Origin: Massospora cicadina
Lineage: Eukaryota; Entomophthoromycota; Entomophthoromycetes; Entomophthorales; Entomophthoraceae
Reading direction: 5' to 3'
NCBI GenBank assembly: GCA_022478985.1
Contig: JAKSZP010014457.1
Coordinates: forward strand, 186,001 to 250,000
DNA: 64,000 nucleotides
Shown one piece after another: positions 36,505 through 47,399 of this stretch. The notes under the pieces are model-generated. The model was given only the letters and a program-made list of their open reading frames with translations. It ran no database searches and was not told the DNA's origin. Both the position numbers and the translations under genes were made by a program. The stretch's first letter is position 1. Every line of letters begins with the position of its first letter.

Positions 36505-36830
36505 GATGTCATCAATGTCCTCTACAGGAAGGAAGTGAAAATAGGAAGCTATAGTATTAAGTCCCACTATCCTATGCTTGTCATTGAGGTTATCCAGCAA
36601 CACCAATATTGATCCAGAATAGCCAGTATTAAAAATACCTGGACAAGTTAAGACCTCCTTGACATATGGATTATATAGGCCTCAAATGTCCAGCAGGTAT
36701 ATAGTGGGAGTGTTGACGTGAATCTGAGTGTCAATGATAGTCTGAGACTTTGGCAGTATAGTGATTGTTTTGGCAAAGAAATTGGCATGCCTTTTTGACC
36801 ATTGCTGCTTGAGGTGGTATCCACACTTGA
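36505..36830 (-). pseudogene. dUTPase-like domain of gypsy F
   Basis: Between protease and RT, the minus strand reads CGYHL (motif 1, usually A-G-x-D-L), then ITILPKSQTIIDTQIHVNTP, then near 36640-36606 GIFNTGYSGSI, then LVLLDNLNDKHRIVGLNTIA and LPVEDIDDI. This follows the trimeric dUTPase pattern: T-x-I-x-x-x-x-P, G-V-I-D-x-x-Y-x-G-x-I, and N followed by a K-G-x-x-I-A-Q-like block. The key Asp before the Tyr is Asn-Thr here, and the P-loop-like C-terminal motif is not seen. dUTPases remove dUTP during cDNA synthesis. Recognition is by motif reading only. Confidence 0.7.
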
Positions 36831-36952
36831 GAACCCCTTACATGATACTTGATTTTGTCAATCTGGCCTTTGCTATCCAAAAAAAACAAACTAAAGCTTT
36901 GACCTCCATCTTGATGTTGCAGAATGTTTCAAAAACCAGTGGACCTGGTGTT

Positions 36953-37240
36953 CTAGAAGTGATAAGAATCCTTATCATAGTGCATGATGGCTGAATAATT
37001 TTTGAGAAACTGAGTCTCTAGGAGAAGGTAATAACATAGGTTATCTAATGTAATGCGGGATGTTCCCAGAAAAGCTTCCCAGAGATAAATGGTAGAAATG
37101 GATTGGTCAAATGGACCAAGTGAATTGTGGCTCAGACATTCTGTATTACATGTATTGGGCAAGTCTGGAGCAATATTGATGCACTTATTAATCAAGATGA
37201 AATGAAATTATCATGATAACCACTTTTGACAATGGTGTGG
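36953..37240 (-). pseudogene. Gypsy F protease relic
   Basis: IVKSGYHDNFILINK near 37240-37195 resembles the retropepsin active-site block with D-S-G-A turned into K-S-G-Y. STIYLWEAFLGTSRITLD and TQFLKNYSAIMHYDKD near 37100-36953 correspond to the I-L-G-x-x-F-L-x-x-Y-x-x-x-I-D-Y-x-x-x block. Position just upstream of the dUTPase-like domain supports the call. Confidence 0.6.
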
Positions 37241-39380
37241 ACATGGATTTAGTGAATTAAAATGCTAAAGTGAGTATCTAAGTTTCCAAACTGCAAAGGT
37301 ATAGTGAGGAACTAGGAGATTCATTGTAAGAGTGAGCGTATCAGTTACTTTATTAATGGGTACCAAATTATCTTCATCCAATACAGAAGTGTTAGGTTCA
37401 TTAGAGGTCACTAAACATTCTTGAGGTGGTACAAGGATGTCAACATGAAGAGCCTCATCTTTCACTATGAAGGCCCAAATCCTGCTTCCTTGGCAAGTCT
37501 CTTCAAACAAGTCTTGATAATATGACGAAATCCATTTCAGTAGGAGCATAAAGATCAGGGTTTCTTCTGGTTATCAATAAGTTGGACCTGATGGCAACAG
37601 AAGGGGGTGGATGCGGTAGAATTGGATGCTAGATAGAAGCAGGGATTTAATTAAAAGCCTCATAAATTTTACAGATGCGGTAAAGATATTCTTCTGGCTG
37701 ATCATGTGCATTTGGACCTCAGGATAGGATTCCAATGCGGAAACGACCGTGATTATGGCATCATCCAAGGTAATGCAGTCAAATGTTACCAGGGGCTGTG
37801 TTTAAGCGTGGAATTAGTTGGAGAACCTACTGAAAGTTCTCTTTTGTTCAGATTGAATACATGAACGTCTGCTTTTGGTTGGTAAAGGCTTAGTTGCTTC
37901 TGAATTCCTGGACAAGGTTGGTATAAAATCAATCCTAGGTGTGTCATTCTTTTAGATGAGGAATCATAATCTCCCAAGCAGTGATATTCAGCCAGAAGTG
38001 GGTATAATTCACCTTTTTTCAGTCATTAGATCCTTCAATAGAACTCTCATAGGCGTATAGGAAGGATGTAATGCTCTTTTAGCCGGGGGTAAATTTCTTT
38101 TTGAAACTGAACTAAAAGATAGTCATGATATGATGGAAAGAGTATCGACACCAGGAATTGGTTCAATCTCAGAATCATCAGCTTTTGCATAGTTGTAGGG
38201 GGTTTGGTGATCCAGTCGACATCTCAAACCCTCAAGGTCCTCTTAAATATTGTCAAAGTTTTGGTTTAGAAAAGTAATAGAGGCTTATGAGCAACCTAGT
38301 CCTTTAATGCTTAATATCAGATCTTTGGAGAATAAGCTGGCTCACAAACAATACCAAAGCATGTTTCAAACCATCAACAGGTTTGCTCAAGATGGATTAA
38401 GTGATTATTGGTGAGCTTAGTAGATGCACTAAAATTATCCTTTTAATCTTAAAAACCTCAATTAAGACCTTAAGGTTGAGAGGGACTCTGTTCACTAGGA
38501 GTTTGCACCCCTAAGCCACATTGTGTATTTATTCTCATAAAGGAAGCAAGGGCTGCTAAAATGATTTTTATAGGAATCTTCAGTGTTTCTGGGAGTAAGC
38601 ACCATGGGATCATAGAGTTCTTAAGGCCCATGAGGAACTTCAGGCCCTTCACAATCAGAAACAAGATTGCGGGAAGTTAACTCCTGGTAATGTTGCTGGA
38701 AGTTCCTCACAAGGACTTTGATTTGGTTTAGTTACTAGTTCCAGGAGGCCTCGAGGAGCTGCACATCTTGAAGAAGCTGGTCCTTAAGTTAACCCAAGAT
38801 TATACTATCCAACATGTTTAGTTGATTCAGAGATTTGTTTTTAAAAATATTAATAATGGCTTCAAAATTATGTAATGAAAGTATGAGGCTGCATTATTAA
38901 AAGTTACAGTATCTGAGTAAAGGGTTTGTGTAATCCCAAGTTGTCATGATACTTATGGTGATGTTAACTAACTGATATTATGAGATGGTGTATGGCCAGA
39001 TGGCTGAAGTTTTTTAGATAGTGGGCATTACCTAAGGCAATTTTTCTGATGGTAGTAGAGCGAGATATATAAATCTAACATTGTAGAAGGCATTAAAATG
39101 GGCGATAGTGACTGGAGCATCCTCCTACAGAGTAGATGCTATTCATAGTTGCTAATGAGTTCTTTATATTGTCATATTGTAGCTAATACTGATTATTGTC
39201 AACAGATGGCAGAGTTAAATGGAAGGTGGCCCAGAACTATAGGCTTTTAGGCTGGATAGGAGGTACTTCATACTGAAAGGTATAACCCATAAGCACTTCT
39301 CAGCCAATCAACAGGATGTTTTCTTTATTACTATTGTTCTCCATTTTTACAATAGATATTTTCACTTGGACAGCTCAGAG
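37241..39380 (-). pseudogene. Gypsy F gag region
   Basis: About 2.1 kb between the primer-binding site and protease. Minus-strand open stretches occur at 37265-37549, 37574-37768, 37786-37977 and 38470-38664. The last includes LKFLMGLKNSMIPWCLLPETLKIPIKIILAAL, which looks like a capsid helix bundle. I see no intact CCHC knuckle. The call rests mainly on position. Confidence 0.5.
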
Positions 39381-39399
39381 CCCCCTATAATGAGCACCA
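39381..39399 (-). promoter_or_regulatory. Gypsy F primer-binding site
   Basis: The minus strand reads TGGTGCTCATTATAGGGGG next to the 5' LTR. It begins with TGG as expected for pairing with a tRNA CCA end. It is identical to the gypsy H site (44366-44384) except for two C/T differences. The tRNA would end CCCCCTATAATGAGCACCA; I did not assign the isoacceptor. Confidence 0.7.
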
Positions 39400-39401
39400 C
39401 T

Positions 39402-39863
39402 TATCTTGGCGTAACTGTTCTCTTGATTGTAGCTGGATTTTAAAAATGGGACAAAGCTGTAAACTAGTGAGATGTTGAAAAACAAAAAGAAGTGCCAAAT
39501 AGACTATATTGAGTTAAAACGCATCAATATCTATAGGATGTATGGGGACATAGTGCCTAGGGGCCTTCATGGCTTTGTACAATCTGGATCGTTCACAGCC
39601 TTCTGGATTGACCACTGATCAGCACCCTCATTGTTCTACATTGCCTTATAACTATAATGGTGGTATCACACCCTTGAAGTTTATGAAGCGGGGATGAGAT
39701 TCCTGTTAGCATCTCCATCTATTCTCATGCACATGGTGCTCTCTGATTAAGATCTCGTTGGTGCCTTCAGGGACAGGTTTTATTTGCAATGGCTCATGAG
39801 TCAACTTATTGAGGCTCAATTTGGGAGTAGGAATTCAACTCGCTTTTTTTCAAAATCCTGGCA
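39402..39863 (-). repeat. Gypsy F 5' LTR (right)
   Basis: In element orientation it begins TGCCAGGATTTTG and ends near GCCAAGATA, followed by the primer-binding site. It pairs with 33362-33833 over its full length. Confidence 0.8.
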
Positions 39864-41194
39864 TGTAGCATCCTTTTTTCTACTACAATTACATTTTTTT
39901 CATTAATAAACACCCCAAATATTATCTATTTCTGGAGAAAATCTCGAAATAGTACTTTATATATATCCAATTATCACTCCAAGATGTAAGTGGTTCAGAC
40001 ATGTCATCTAAGAGTTCTCTTAAGCGATTATTATAATTACTATTGCATAAAAATGGTCAATTTCTTCATCCAATCGTTATAGATTGAAAATATCCTTGTG
40101 TATTGTTCATTGTTAGTAAAGAAAATGGCGTAATGTCATTTATAATTCAACATACTCTATAGTTTTGCTGAATGTACAGTTGAGGGTTGGGTTGGCATGA
40201 GCTCAGTGTGGACTCTAGTTGAGCCAAGCATTACATAAGTTTCCATATTTAGAAGCTCCGCTAAAGGTTAGTTTGCATTTACCATATTTCTAATGCTACA
40301 ATCACTTGGTAGATTTTTAAGCAACAATTGCTGCTCTCTATTTAAATTATAAAATACGCTATCAATAAATAGGAGCTTGATCCTTTAAACGCGCTATAGA
40401 AGAATAAATTCAGTCACTTAGCTAGTTACTTCTAAATAAATTTTTTTGGTAGTAGCGCCAATCGTGTTTATGTCATAGATACCTTAGTCTGTCAGCGCTT
40501 TACAAATTATGAGGTCACCCAAAACACGCAGAAGCTCACAGTTTAACTATAGAATAAGTTACCTATACGCCTATGTGCTACAAATATGCGCCCTTGAGCT
40601 TTAGTTACAAATTAAAAAACTATCTAGGAAAGTTCCTTAGAAATTTTCAGGAGAATTTAGATGTCGTTTTGATGACTTGAGAAAAATTATTTTTATTTCT
40701 AATTTACAATATTGTGGCCTTCCAGCATTTGTAAAAACTGGTGGATAGGCGATTTAACTTAATTGGCTGGATACCTCAGCAGATACTACTGCAAATTAAG
40801 ACTTCTAGTGAGGCCATTTGAGGATCCTTACAGATAAGACGCATAAATATCAAAGAATAATTATTGAATATGGTGGTAGTATAACAGTCCCATAAAACTT
40901 TCTCAAGGTGCACTGTCATTCAAGCGACATCATCCAAAAAGCCATCTATTATATGTCTGATATGCTCAGGTGTAACATTGGTCAATCTCCATTATTACAA
41001 CTTTTCTAATTTTGAAAACTCTCCATTTTGTTTCCATTGACATGTTTTCTTAAAATTGGAAGGATTTTTACTGCAAGAGATTGCTCCTTATTTGATGTAT
41101 TCATGAGTACCCTGCATGCTTTTCCTAGAAGCTCACAATGCCTTACCAGATGTTGTGAAAGAAATTTCTGTATTAACTAGAAAAATCTGACATA

Positions 41195-41275
41195 GTTCCA
41201 GTTGGTATAAAGAGAGTTGATGAGTTAGAGCAGTGGACTCTTGTTTTGAGAAGCACTATTAAGTCCATAATATTA
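41195..41275 (+). repeat. Possible decayed tRNA-like sequence (SINE head?)
   Basis: GAGTTAGAGCAGTGGACTCT resembles a tRNA D-arm/box A region, followed by an anticodon-arm-like TTGTTTTGAGAAG and a T-arm-like AAGTCC. Acceptor ends do not pair and box B (GGTTCRANNCC) is not intact, so it is at best an old pseudo-tRNA or SINE head. Confidence 0.25.
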
Positions 41276-41449
41276 GCTCACTCGACATATGTAAGAGGTA
41301 TATAGTAGCACTTGGGTAAAGTGCTAATACAATGGAAGTAATATAAAAATTGCTGTCTCTCATAACAACATAAAAAAGGATAGTAATTATAACAGAAATG
41401 ATTTTTTTAGTAATAAAATAATCTATTTACTATTTTTCAAACAAAAGAC

Positions 41450-41640
41450 TAAAGAATTCTCTCTAAGACATACAGTCTTCTTACTAAGATACAAAGAATT
41501 TTTCTACTTCAGTACTGTATATAAAATTCTTTGATTATCTACACAAATGACAATTATTATATATCTCTACTCATACGCTAGAAGATTATATAATTATCAG
41601 CTAACGCAAAGCTAGGCCACCTAACCAATCACCATATTAT
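41450..41640. repeat. Dispersed AT-rich repeat, copy 2
   Basis: Collinear with about 4990-5130 on the same strand, sharing TTCTCTCTAAGACAT, GATTATATAATTATCAGCTAACGC and AGGCCACCT. Family unknown. Confidence 0.45.
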
Positions 41641-42185
41641 AATAGGGTTTAGGTTAATGTTTGCTTAGCTGCTCACTGGCATTTTCCATCTGTGGTGGAA
41701 CCAATAATCAATATTATCATTAATTGAGATATTAAACTTATGAAACTTGCACCAATCCCCCCAAAATTTGTAATCTGAGTCATCAAGCCACATATAACTT
41801 TAGACCCAATACATCTGCATTATGGCTCTTTTTTAATTTATCTGTTAATATAAAACCATGGGAATATAGTTTAACTTTTTCCATTATTGTCTTAAACTTC
41901 TTTCTCAGCAAATAATGAATCTCTGAAATAAGGGTTTGGTTCACCTGAACTTGATCTATGATCAATAGTGTTACCCTTAAAAGATACAATTTTTTTTTGG
42001 GGGGGGGTGATTATACCTACTGGAGATGATGCTATAAAGTGTGCCCTTATGTATAATTGATCTCTTTGCAGCTTTATTATATATCCAAAAGAGCGTAAAT
42101 TTATAGATTGGGTAAGTGAGCAGGCTCAGAGAAGAAAGGCTAAAAATAATGCTCATCACTTCATAAGCAAGGTTATATTATTACA

Positions 42186-43613
42186 TCAAGTCATTAACAT
42201 AATCTTGGCCCCCTCTTTGACCTAAAGAGGCTAATTGTTTGGTCCAGATAAGGGGTTTACCCTTAGTACTTACTTTACCCTTTTTTAAGGGTAAATTACA
42301 CCATTAAGAACTAGAGACAAGGTATAATATTTATGCTGTTAATGAGTATGATGGAGAGAATAGCAACTTCGCTTTTGGGGGATGGGTAGCATCAGAGAAG
42401 CTTGGTGAAACTAATTTACAAGATCTTTACAATTAATGTAGTCTTCAGTGCTCACTCAGCTGTTCTCACAAGAGGGATAGCCCTTCCAAGCTAATAGATA
42501 CTTTATGAAAAGGCGTGACGTCTTTGAAGCCAAAGTGGCCTCTGCCTCTGCATCTTGATTAACTTTCACCAAGATAATTTCAGGCGGCGTTGGCATGGAA
42601 TCCTTTAGTTGATAACTGAGACACATGGAATAAGTTGTGGTGACTCCAGTGGGGAAGAAGCTTAGGCTTGAAGGTCTCATTTATTAAGTCACTCAGCACT
42701 TTATAAGGAACATATCATTTGCACGCAAACTTTTTAGAAGTGATTTCATGTTCAATGGAAAGGATAAACATAACGAGAATCCTTCCTTGATCTTATGTGC
42801 TAGGTGGCTCTTTTAATCTTTAAACTTCTTGTAGTCCTCTATCACCTTGACCAGTTACTCTTATAAAATTTTTATCCCTAAAATGTGACTAAGGCGTTCA
42901 TCTGCTGCTGGCACTGCGTAATCGAGATGAACACAAATAAAAAGAGGAATTTTAACCTAGACTAACCTGATAGGGTAGAAATCAGTGAAAGCAAAAGAGA
43001 TTTGTTGTACGTAAATTGCAATATACAAGAGACTGATGCGCATGTGTCACAGCTGCTGAGAATGTCATCAAAAGTGTTTTTCAATATGTTGATTTATTCT
43101 ATTGGTTTTACCATATTATTAAAGTTGATAAGCAGTTGAGTAACCCAGTTTATTTAGAAAAGGTCAAGGAGAAAATTTTGTACCCTGGCTTTACAATGGG
43201 GTTATGGTCAATTACTGTCTCTCTGGGTTGACTAAACATAGAGAACGCATCTGCTACAAACATAGCCATGGTTTAGTATGAAGGACTGTAGCATTGAATT
43301 TAATGAAGAGAAGATTTTGTGAAGCAATTGTCGACCAACATTTTTGCATCTTAGCTTCTTTTAAGCAGGATTCTCCACTTAAAATCAATTGAAACCAAGG
43401 TTCAGGGACTCTCAGCTTATTGCAGAGAATGTAGAATGCATTCCTTCCCATATCTTTATGATTTATCAGGCGCATACCATACAACTAGCAATGATGAGGA
43501 TGTCTCTTTGAAGAAGCCTAGTAAGTTTTAAGATTTCTTGATTGATTCTCCACACTTTTGGACCCAAGATGACCCATTGCCGGAGTATTGTTATGCTCCT
43601 TTACTAACCAGGT
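42186..43613 (-). mobile_element. Gypsy G, left arm: integrase, chromodomain-like end and LTR-like sequence
   Basis: Minus strand. At 43613-43518, LVKEHNNTPAMGHLGSKSVENQ is the His-His part of the integrase zinc domain, cut exactly at the gypsy H insertion. GKTNRINQHIEKHF at 43115-43081 corresponds to the G-x-x-E-R-x-N-x-x-x-E block that holds the catalytic Glu (here Asn). At about 42510-42460, KYLLAWKGYPSCENS is a chromodomain core (Y-L-x-x-W-K-G-Y-P). The outer 42186-42430 matches 62740-62835 (CCCTCTTTGAYCTAAAG) and is likely LTR. The RT half lies beyond gypsy H at 53084 onward. Confidence 0.7.
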
Positions 43614-44362
43614 TGTCAGACAATCGCCATCTTGAATTTGACAAAAAATGTTTTGGGGAATATTAATCTCATTTTCATAATTATGATCGGGAAATTTCAT
43701 GTCCAATATTTAATAGTTTTAACTTGAACAAAAATAATGACAATATCTGCCAAAAAGACCCTGGCTGTTTCTTTGTGGAACCATAAATCATGGCAACACT
43801 TTGCCATATACTAAACGGGCTATTAACTAAATATCTAGCAGTTAAACTACTCTGATCATGTGGCATGTTCTGGGGTGCCCATCAAATGGTTCTCCCACAG
43901 CCACATCCAGTTCCATTTCACCACCTAAGCAGGGACCCCCTTTATAGGCGTGGTGGAGATCCCAAGGTGCAATTATTTTAGCAAATGGTGATTGGTTGAT
44001 ATTAAATCATTACTACATGGGTATATTCTGCATAAAAATACCATCACATCAGTTGTTTCACCTAAGTGACCCAAATTTCCTAAGCTCTGATAGGATGATT
44101 TATCATATTACCTATTTTGGATGCTACCAAGCTATTCCACACGCCTAACATTGTATTTCCCCTGACTTTCAATAAATTTATATACAGAAAGATCTGATGT
44201 CTAAAGGATTCGTTTTTTTGCTTCCTTCGCTTCTACTTATAAAAATTTACAATCTATAACTTGTTATCTTTATTAGTGTTTTCAACTTTAGATTAATAAA
44301 CCCATTGTGGAAACCAGTGTCAATTTAGCAACAGCAAGCACACAACTAGCTGGTTTCCTACA
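43614..44362 (+). repeat. Gypsy H 5' LTR
   Basis: Begins TGTCAGACAATCGCC and ends GCTGGTTTCCTACA. It matches 52261-53078, with a long near-identical block around CCCATCAAATGGTTCTCC and CACCTAAGCAGGGACC. Length 749 bp; the partner is about 755 bp after removing a later 63-bp micro-insertion with its TSD copy. Confidence 0.85.
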
Positions 44363-44365
44363 AAG

Positions 44366-44384
44366 TGGTGCTCACTACAGGGGG
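44366..44384 (+). promoter_or_regulatory. Gypsy H primer-binding site
   Basis: TGGTGCTCACTACAGGGGG three bases after the LTR. It differs from the gypsy F site at two C/T positions. The tRNA is unassigned. Confidence 0.75.
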
Positions 44385-44414
44385 CTGCACTGTAAACTAC
44401 AGAAGATTGTTTAA

Positions 44415-45640
44415 AATGGAGGCTTTAAAAGTGAGTAAACTCCAACTTTTTTAACATAAATCACGTTTATTTGCCCTGGAAAAACAACTAGCAAGCGTTC
44501 TATCCCATTTCAAAGAGGTTGAGCAGCGACAAATTAAACCTCATCTTGGAGACAAGTATGCCCCTGGTGAAGGAAGCATTGATTCATTTTTGTATATTTA
44601 TTAAGCTACCATTTATGGTGCAACGGATAAGCAAAAAGCCATTATATCATTCTTTGCTTAAGTCGCATAGCACATGAGATGATAGTTCCTCATATGGCCC
44701 CTCTGCATACCTGGTCAGAGGTGAAGAAGAATCTTTGGCTAAATTTGGATCAAAACATAGTCAACACAGGGAAAAACAGGTCTTTATGCGACTTAACATG
44801 TATGAAGGTGAACCAACTGCTGCTTTTTCTGAGCGATATTACCTCGCTGGCAAAAGTTGTCCACGTCTACCATGCTAGCCCTGGATGATGCTATTGCAGC
44901 CATGATAACTGGGTTGTCGTCTCAACCCTCTCTAGCTAGGCATACTATCTCAGTGAAACGCCACTTCAAAACATCTGCGACATAAAGAGGCTCTGTAAGA
45001 TGTGTCCAGATTTCATTTATGTGCCACAACAAATGAAGATGAGGTGAAACCTTCAACTTAACTTATTTAAGAGCTTCCGCCTGTTGAACATTTGGGAGTG
45101 AGCCCACCTATGCCTATCCTCCTGCAAAACCTGCTTCCTCAAAGCACTTAAAAAGGCTATTATGCCCTCGTTTAAATTGGAGACCTATAAAGTAGTTGAT
45201 ACCATGCTCCTGCACACATTAAAGCCGCTGTGTTTTCCCCTCCAGCTAATCTTATAGTTGCGTGCCCAAAGGGTAACCCCTGTGAAATTAAAGTGCTTTT
45301 CTGGTAAGACGTATGGTAAGAAGATAACTACCCCACCTCATGTGGCCATATCCCCTACCTCAATTGCGACCTTGCCAATGGTTGAGGATGCCCTTTAGGA
45401 TGAATCTGAGGGGGTTATAATGACGTTGGTTATCATATATTGGGAGCACCTGCGGAATTAGAGGGTCTTGATTATTTGAACGCTGGAGAAGTGGATGGTA
45501 CCACCATAACTGATAATACGTACCTCAGCCAAATTCTAGGGTGTCCAAAAGTGATTGGCACTACCAGTGTTGGCGATCAATCCTTAGCTGTCTTGATTTG
45601 ACCTCTTCAGCGGGTCCATCACGTGAAAGCCATCTTGGTT
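44415..45640 (+). pseudogene. Gypsy H gag relic
   Basis: A frame starting near 44415 gives MEALKVSKLQLF, then LFALEKQLASVLSHFKEVEQ, a heptad-like helix. Then come SIDSFLYIY, LHTWSEVKKNLWLNLDQ and MDDAIAAMITGLSSQPSLAR (44880-44940), all in the style of the retrotransposon gag capsid domain. I could not find an intact CCHC knuckle. The frame is interrupted by several stops, and one open run covers 44679-44888. Confidence 0.65.
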
Positions 45641-45699
45641 AGATACCCCAAGGACTTCTAAAAATTATCCTTCAACTTCTGGCTCAAGGAGGTCTTATC

Positions 45700-46000
45700 T
45701 TTGTCGCCTAACTTTGGAAAAAACTCTCACTAAAGTTGAAATGGTTATGCAAAAAGTCTGAATAATAGCCATCCTGGACACTGGCTCCTCAGTTTTTGTG
45801 ATCTCTACTAAGCTTATCAAAAAAGATAAAGCTAGTTCCTGACTTAGATTACATGAAAAAATTTGGAACTGCAGGCCCAAACTATACCTGAGCTATCAGG
45901 GCATACTCTTTCTTTCCCATTTTGAATTGGGAATTATATTTTATCAGCCCCTTATGTGGCTTTAGATACCAACGCATATGATATGCTCATTTTTAATAAT
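45700..46000 (+). pseudogene. Gypsy H aspartic protease relic
   Basis: IAILDTGSSVFVISTKLIKK near 45766-45825 is a clear retropepsin active site with D-T-G-S intact. Downstream, an ILSAPYVALDTNAYDMLIF stretch near 45945-45995 corresponds to the flap and the I-L-G-like block. It would cleave gag-pol. Confidence 0.8.
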
Positions 46001-46164
46001 TGATGATTGAGTACGAGGAGATAAACAACGTTAAGCAAGATTTCCTCTTGTTACTCAACTATGAAGTCCTTTAGTCTTATCCAATAAAAAACCCAGCAAG
46101 CATGAATACTCCTTCCTGGTTGAATACCCCTTTTCAGATATGACTTTACATTATTCCACCTATG

Positions 46165-46515
46165 GGCGCAGCACACAGAAATTGTCTATTCAGTGGATGC
46201 CAGGGACGGCATCACTTTCTATTCTTTAGAAAGGTCTTGATTAAGCCTTGTGAACAACGAGTGGTTGACACTAAAATCATGCTCCTCTTCCCACACCACT
46301 GCTTGTTGCATATTACAAATATTGAGGGTGTTAGCCCCTTGGAGCCTCAGGTACTGCATGGGATTCTAGACCCAGCCTACCAGAGACCTATTACCCTTCT
46401 GCTGAGAAACTTCACCAGAAAAGACATGATCATAAAAAAAGGACAGGAGATTGACAGAGGCTTCATAATTCCAGTGGAGGACATTGAACGTATCAACTTC
46501 ATTGGCTCTATGGCG
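46165..46515 (+). pseudogene. dUTPase-like domain of gypsy H
   Basis: Within the 133-codon open frame at 46162-46563, after a frameshifted start: VDARDGITFYS (motif 1 position), LIKPCEQRVVDTKIMLLFP, then HGILDPAYQRPITLLL with Asp and Tyr of dUTPase motif 3 kept, then RNFTRKDMIIKKGQEI and FIIPVEDI (the K-G-x-x-I-A-Q-x-x-I-x-P block). The fold pattern matches trimeric dUTPases, and the gypsy F copy matches independently, including the shared P-V-E-D-I end. It lies between protease and RT. The Gly after the Tyr is changed and A-Q became D-R. The role would be to keep dUTP low during reverse transcription. Confidence 0.75.
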
Positions 46516-46599
46516 GATTTGGGCTTGACCATGGATAACCTGGTGTTAGCTGCCCAATGTTAATATTTCGGATGAGTTAAACCCAGATGAACTGGAAAA

Positions 46600-47330
46600 A
46601 GTTATACTTTATAAAAGATATAGCGACATATACTCTAAATCAGATAATAACTATGGCCACATGGAGGGCTGGTACCACTCCATTGATGTGGGTGATGCCC
46701 GTCCTTTTAGGTCCAAACCTTAACATAAGTAGAAGGTGGAAGAACAGCAGATGAGAACAGAGCTTTGGCAGTTACTATGAGCAAGGTTACTAGTTCCTTT
46801 ACAAAGTTCTTCGTCTTCCCCATTGTTGCTAATTAAAAAAGAAAAACGGAGGTCATCAGATAGTTATGGTCTATCACAAGTTAATTAACCTCATGAAAAG
46901 GGATATCTATCCTATCCCCCACATTGGCTATGTCCTGGACCAACTCTCTGGCTCTAACTTCTTTTCCGCCATGTACTTAGCTAGTGACTATTGGCAAATG
47001 GACCTTTCCCCTAAAGACCAGGAGGAATGTGCTCTCATTTGTAGTGAGGGTCTCTTCTAATCAACAAGATTACCTTAAGTGTTGTGTAATGAACCTGCAT
47101 TTTTTTCAGTATGTAATGGATCACATTTTTCAGAACCTGAAGTTAACTTGTGTCATCGTTTATCTTGATGACACCACAGTGTTCTCACGAACTTTCAACA
47201 AGCATCTAGATCACCAGAAGGAGGTGTTCCAATAATTACATATGTCAAACTTTAAGTTTAATCTCTCAAAGTGTACCTTCAAAAGGGAATTGTTCACTTG
47301 AACACTTCATTTCTATGAGGGAATCCAACC
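46600..47330 (+). pseudogene. Gypsy H reverse transcriptase relic
   Basis: VYHKLINLMKRDIYPIPHIG at 46866 is the V-D-Y-R-x-L-N-x-x-T-x-x-D-x-Y-P-x-P block. LDQLSGSNFFSAMYLASDYW follows, with the first catalytic Asp (M-D-L) changed to Tyr. LTCVIVYLDDTTVFSRTFNK near 47146 keeps Y-L-D-D. The frame changes once between these blocks. Confidence 0.85.
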
Positions 47331-47399
47331 CATTTAAGATAAGGTTAAAGCTAATTCAAATGTGCCTTTCCTTTAAAATCTAAGGGTTATTCAGGTTTT

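Larger units (their letters stand above)
33362..39863 (-). mobile_element. Gypsy F: complete but decayed Ty3/gypsy retrotransposon with a dUTPase-like domain
   Basis: A 6.5 kb minus-strand element with LTRs of 472 bp (left, 3') and 462 bp (right, 5'), and a primer-binding site next to the 5' LTR. Domains in transcription order are gag, protease, dUTPase-like, RT, RNase H and integrase. Protease, dUTPase and RT are broken by stops but follow one another at normal spacing. The 5-bp flanks TAGTT and TGTAG do not match. The dUTPase-like domain between protease and RT is shared with gypsy H. Confidence 0.85.
39864..42185. other. AT-rich stretch without a recognisable gene
   Basis: About 2.3 kb. 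It contains a possible decayed tRNA-like head (41195-41275) and the second copy of the 4990-5130 repeat (41450-41640). A G(8) run lies at 42000-42007 next to a T-run. The minus-strand frames 41783-41989 and 41977-42159 have no domain. Confidence 0.4.

Noticed and set aside
42000..42007. G(8) run beside a T(9) run as a polypurine tract or LTR edge
   Set aside because: Orientation and distance do not fit any delimited LTR, and it could be a homopolymer expansion.
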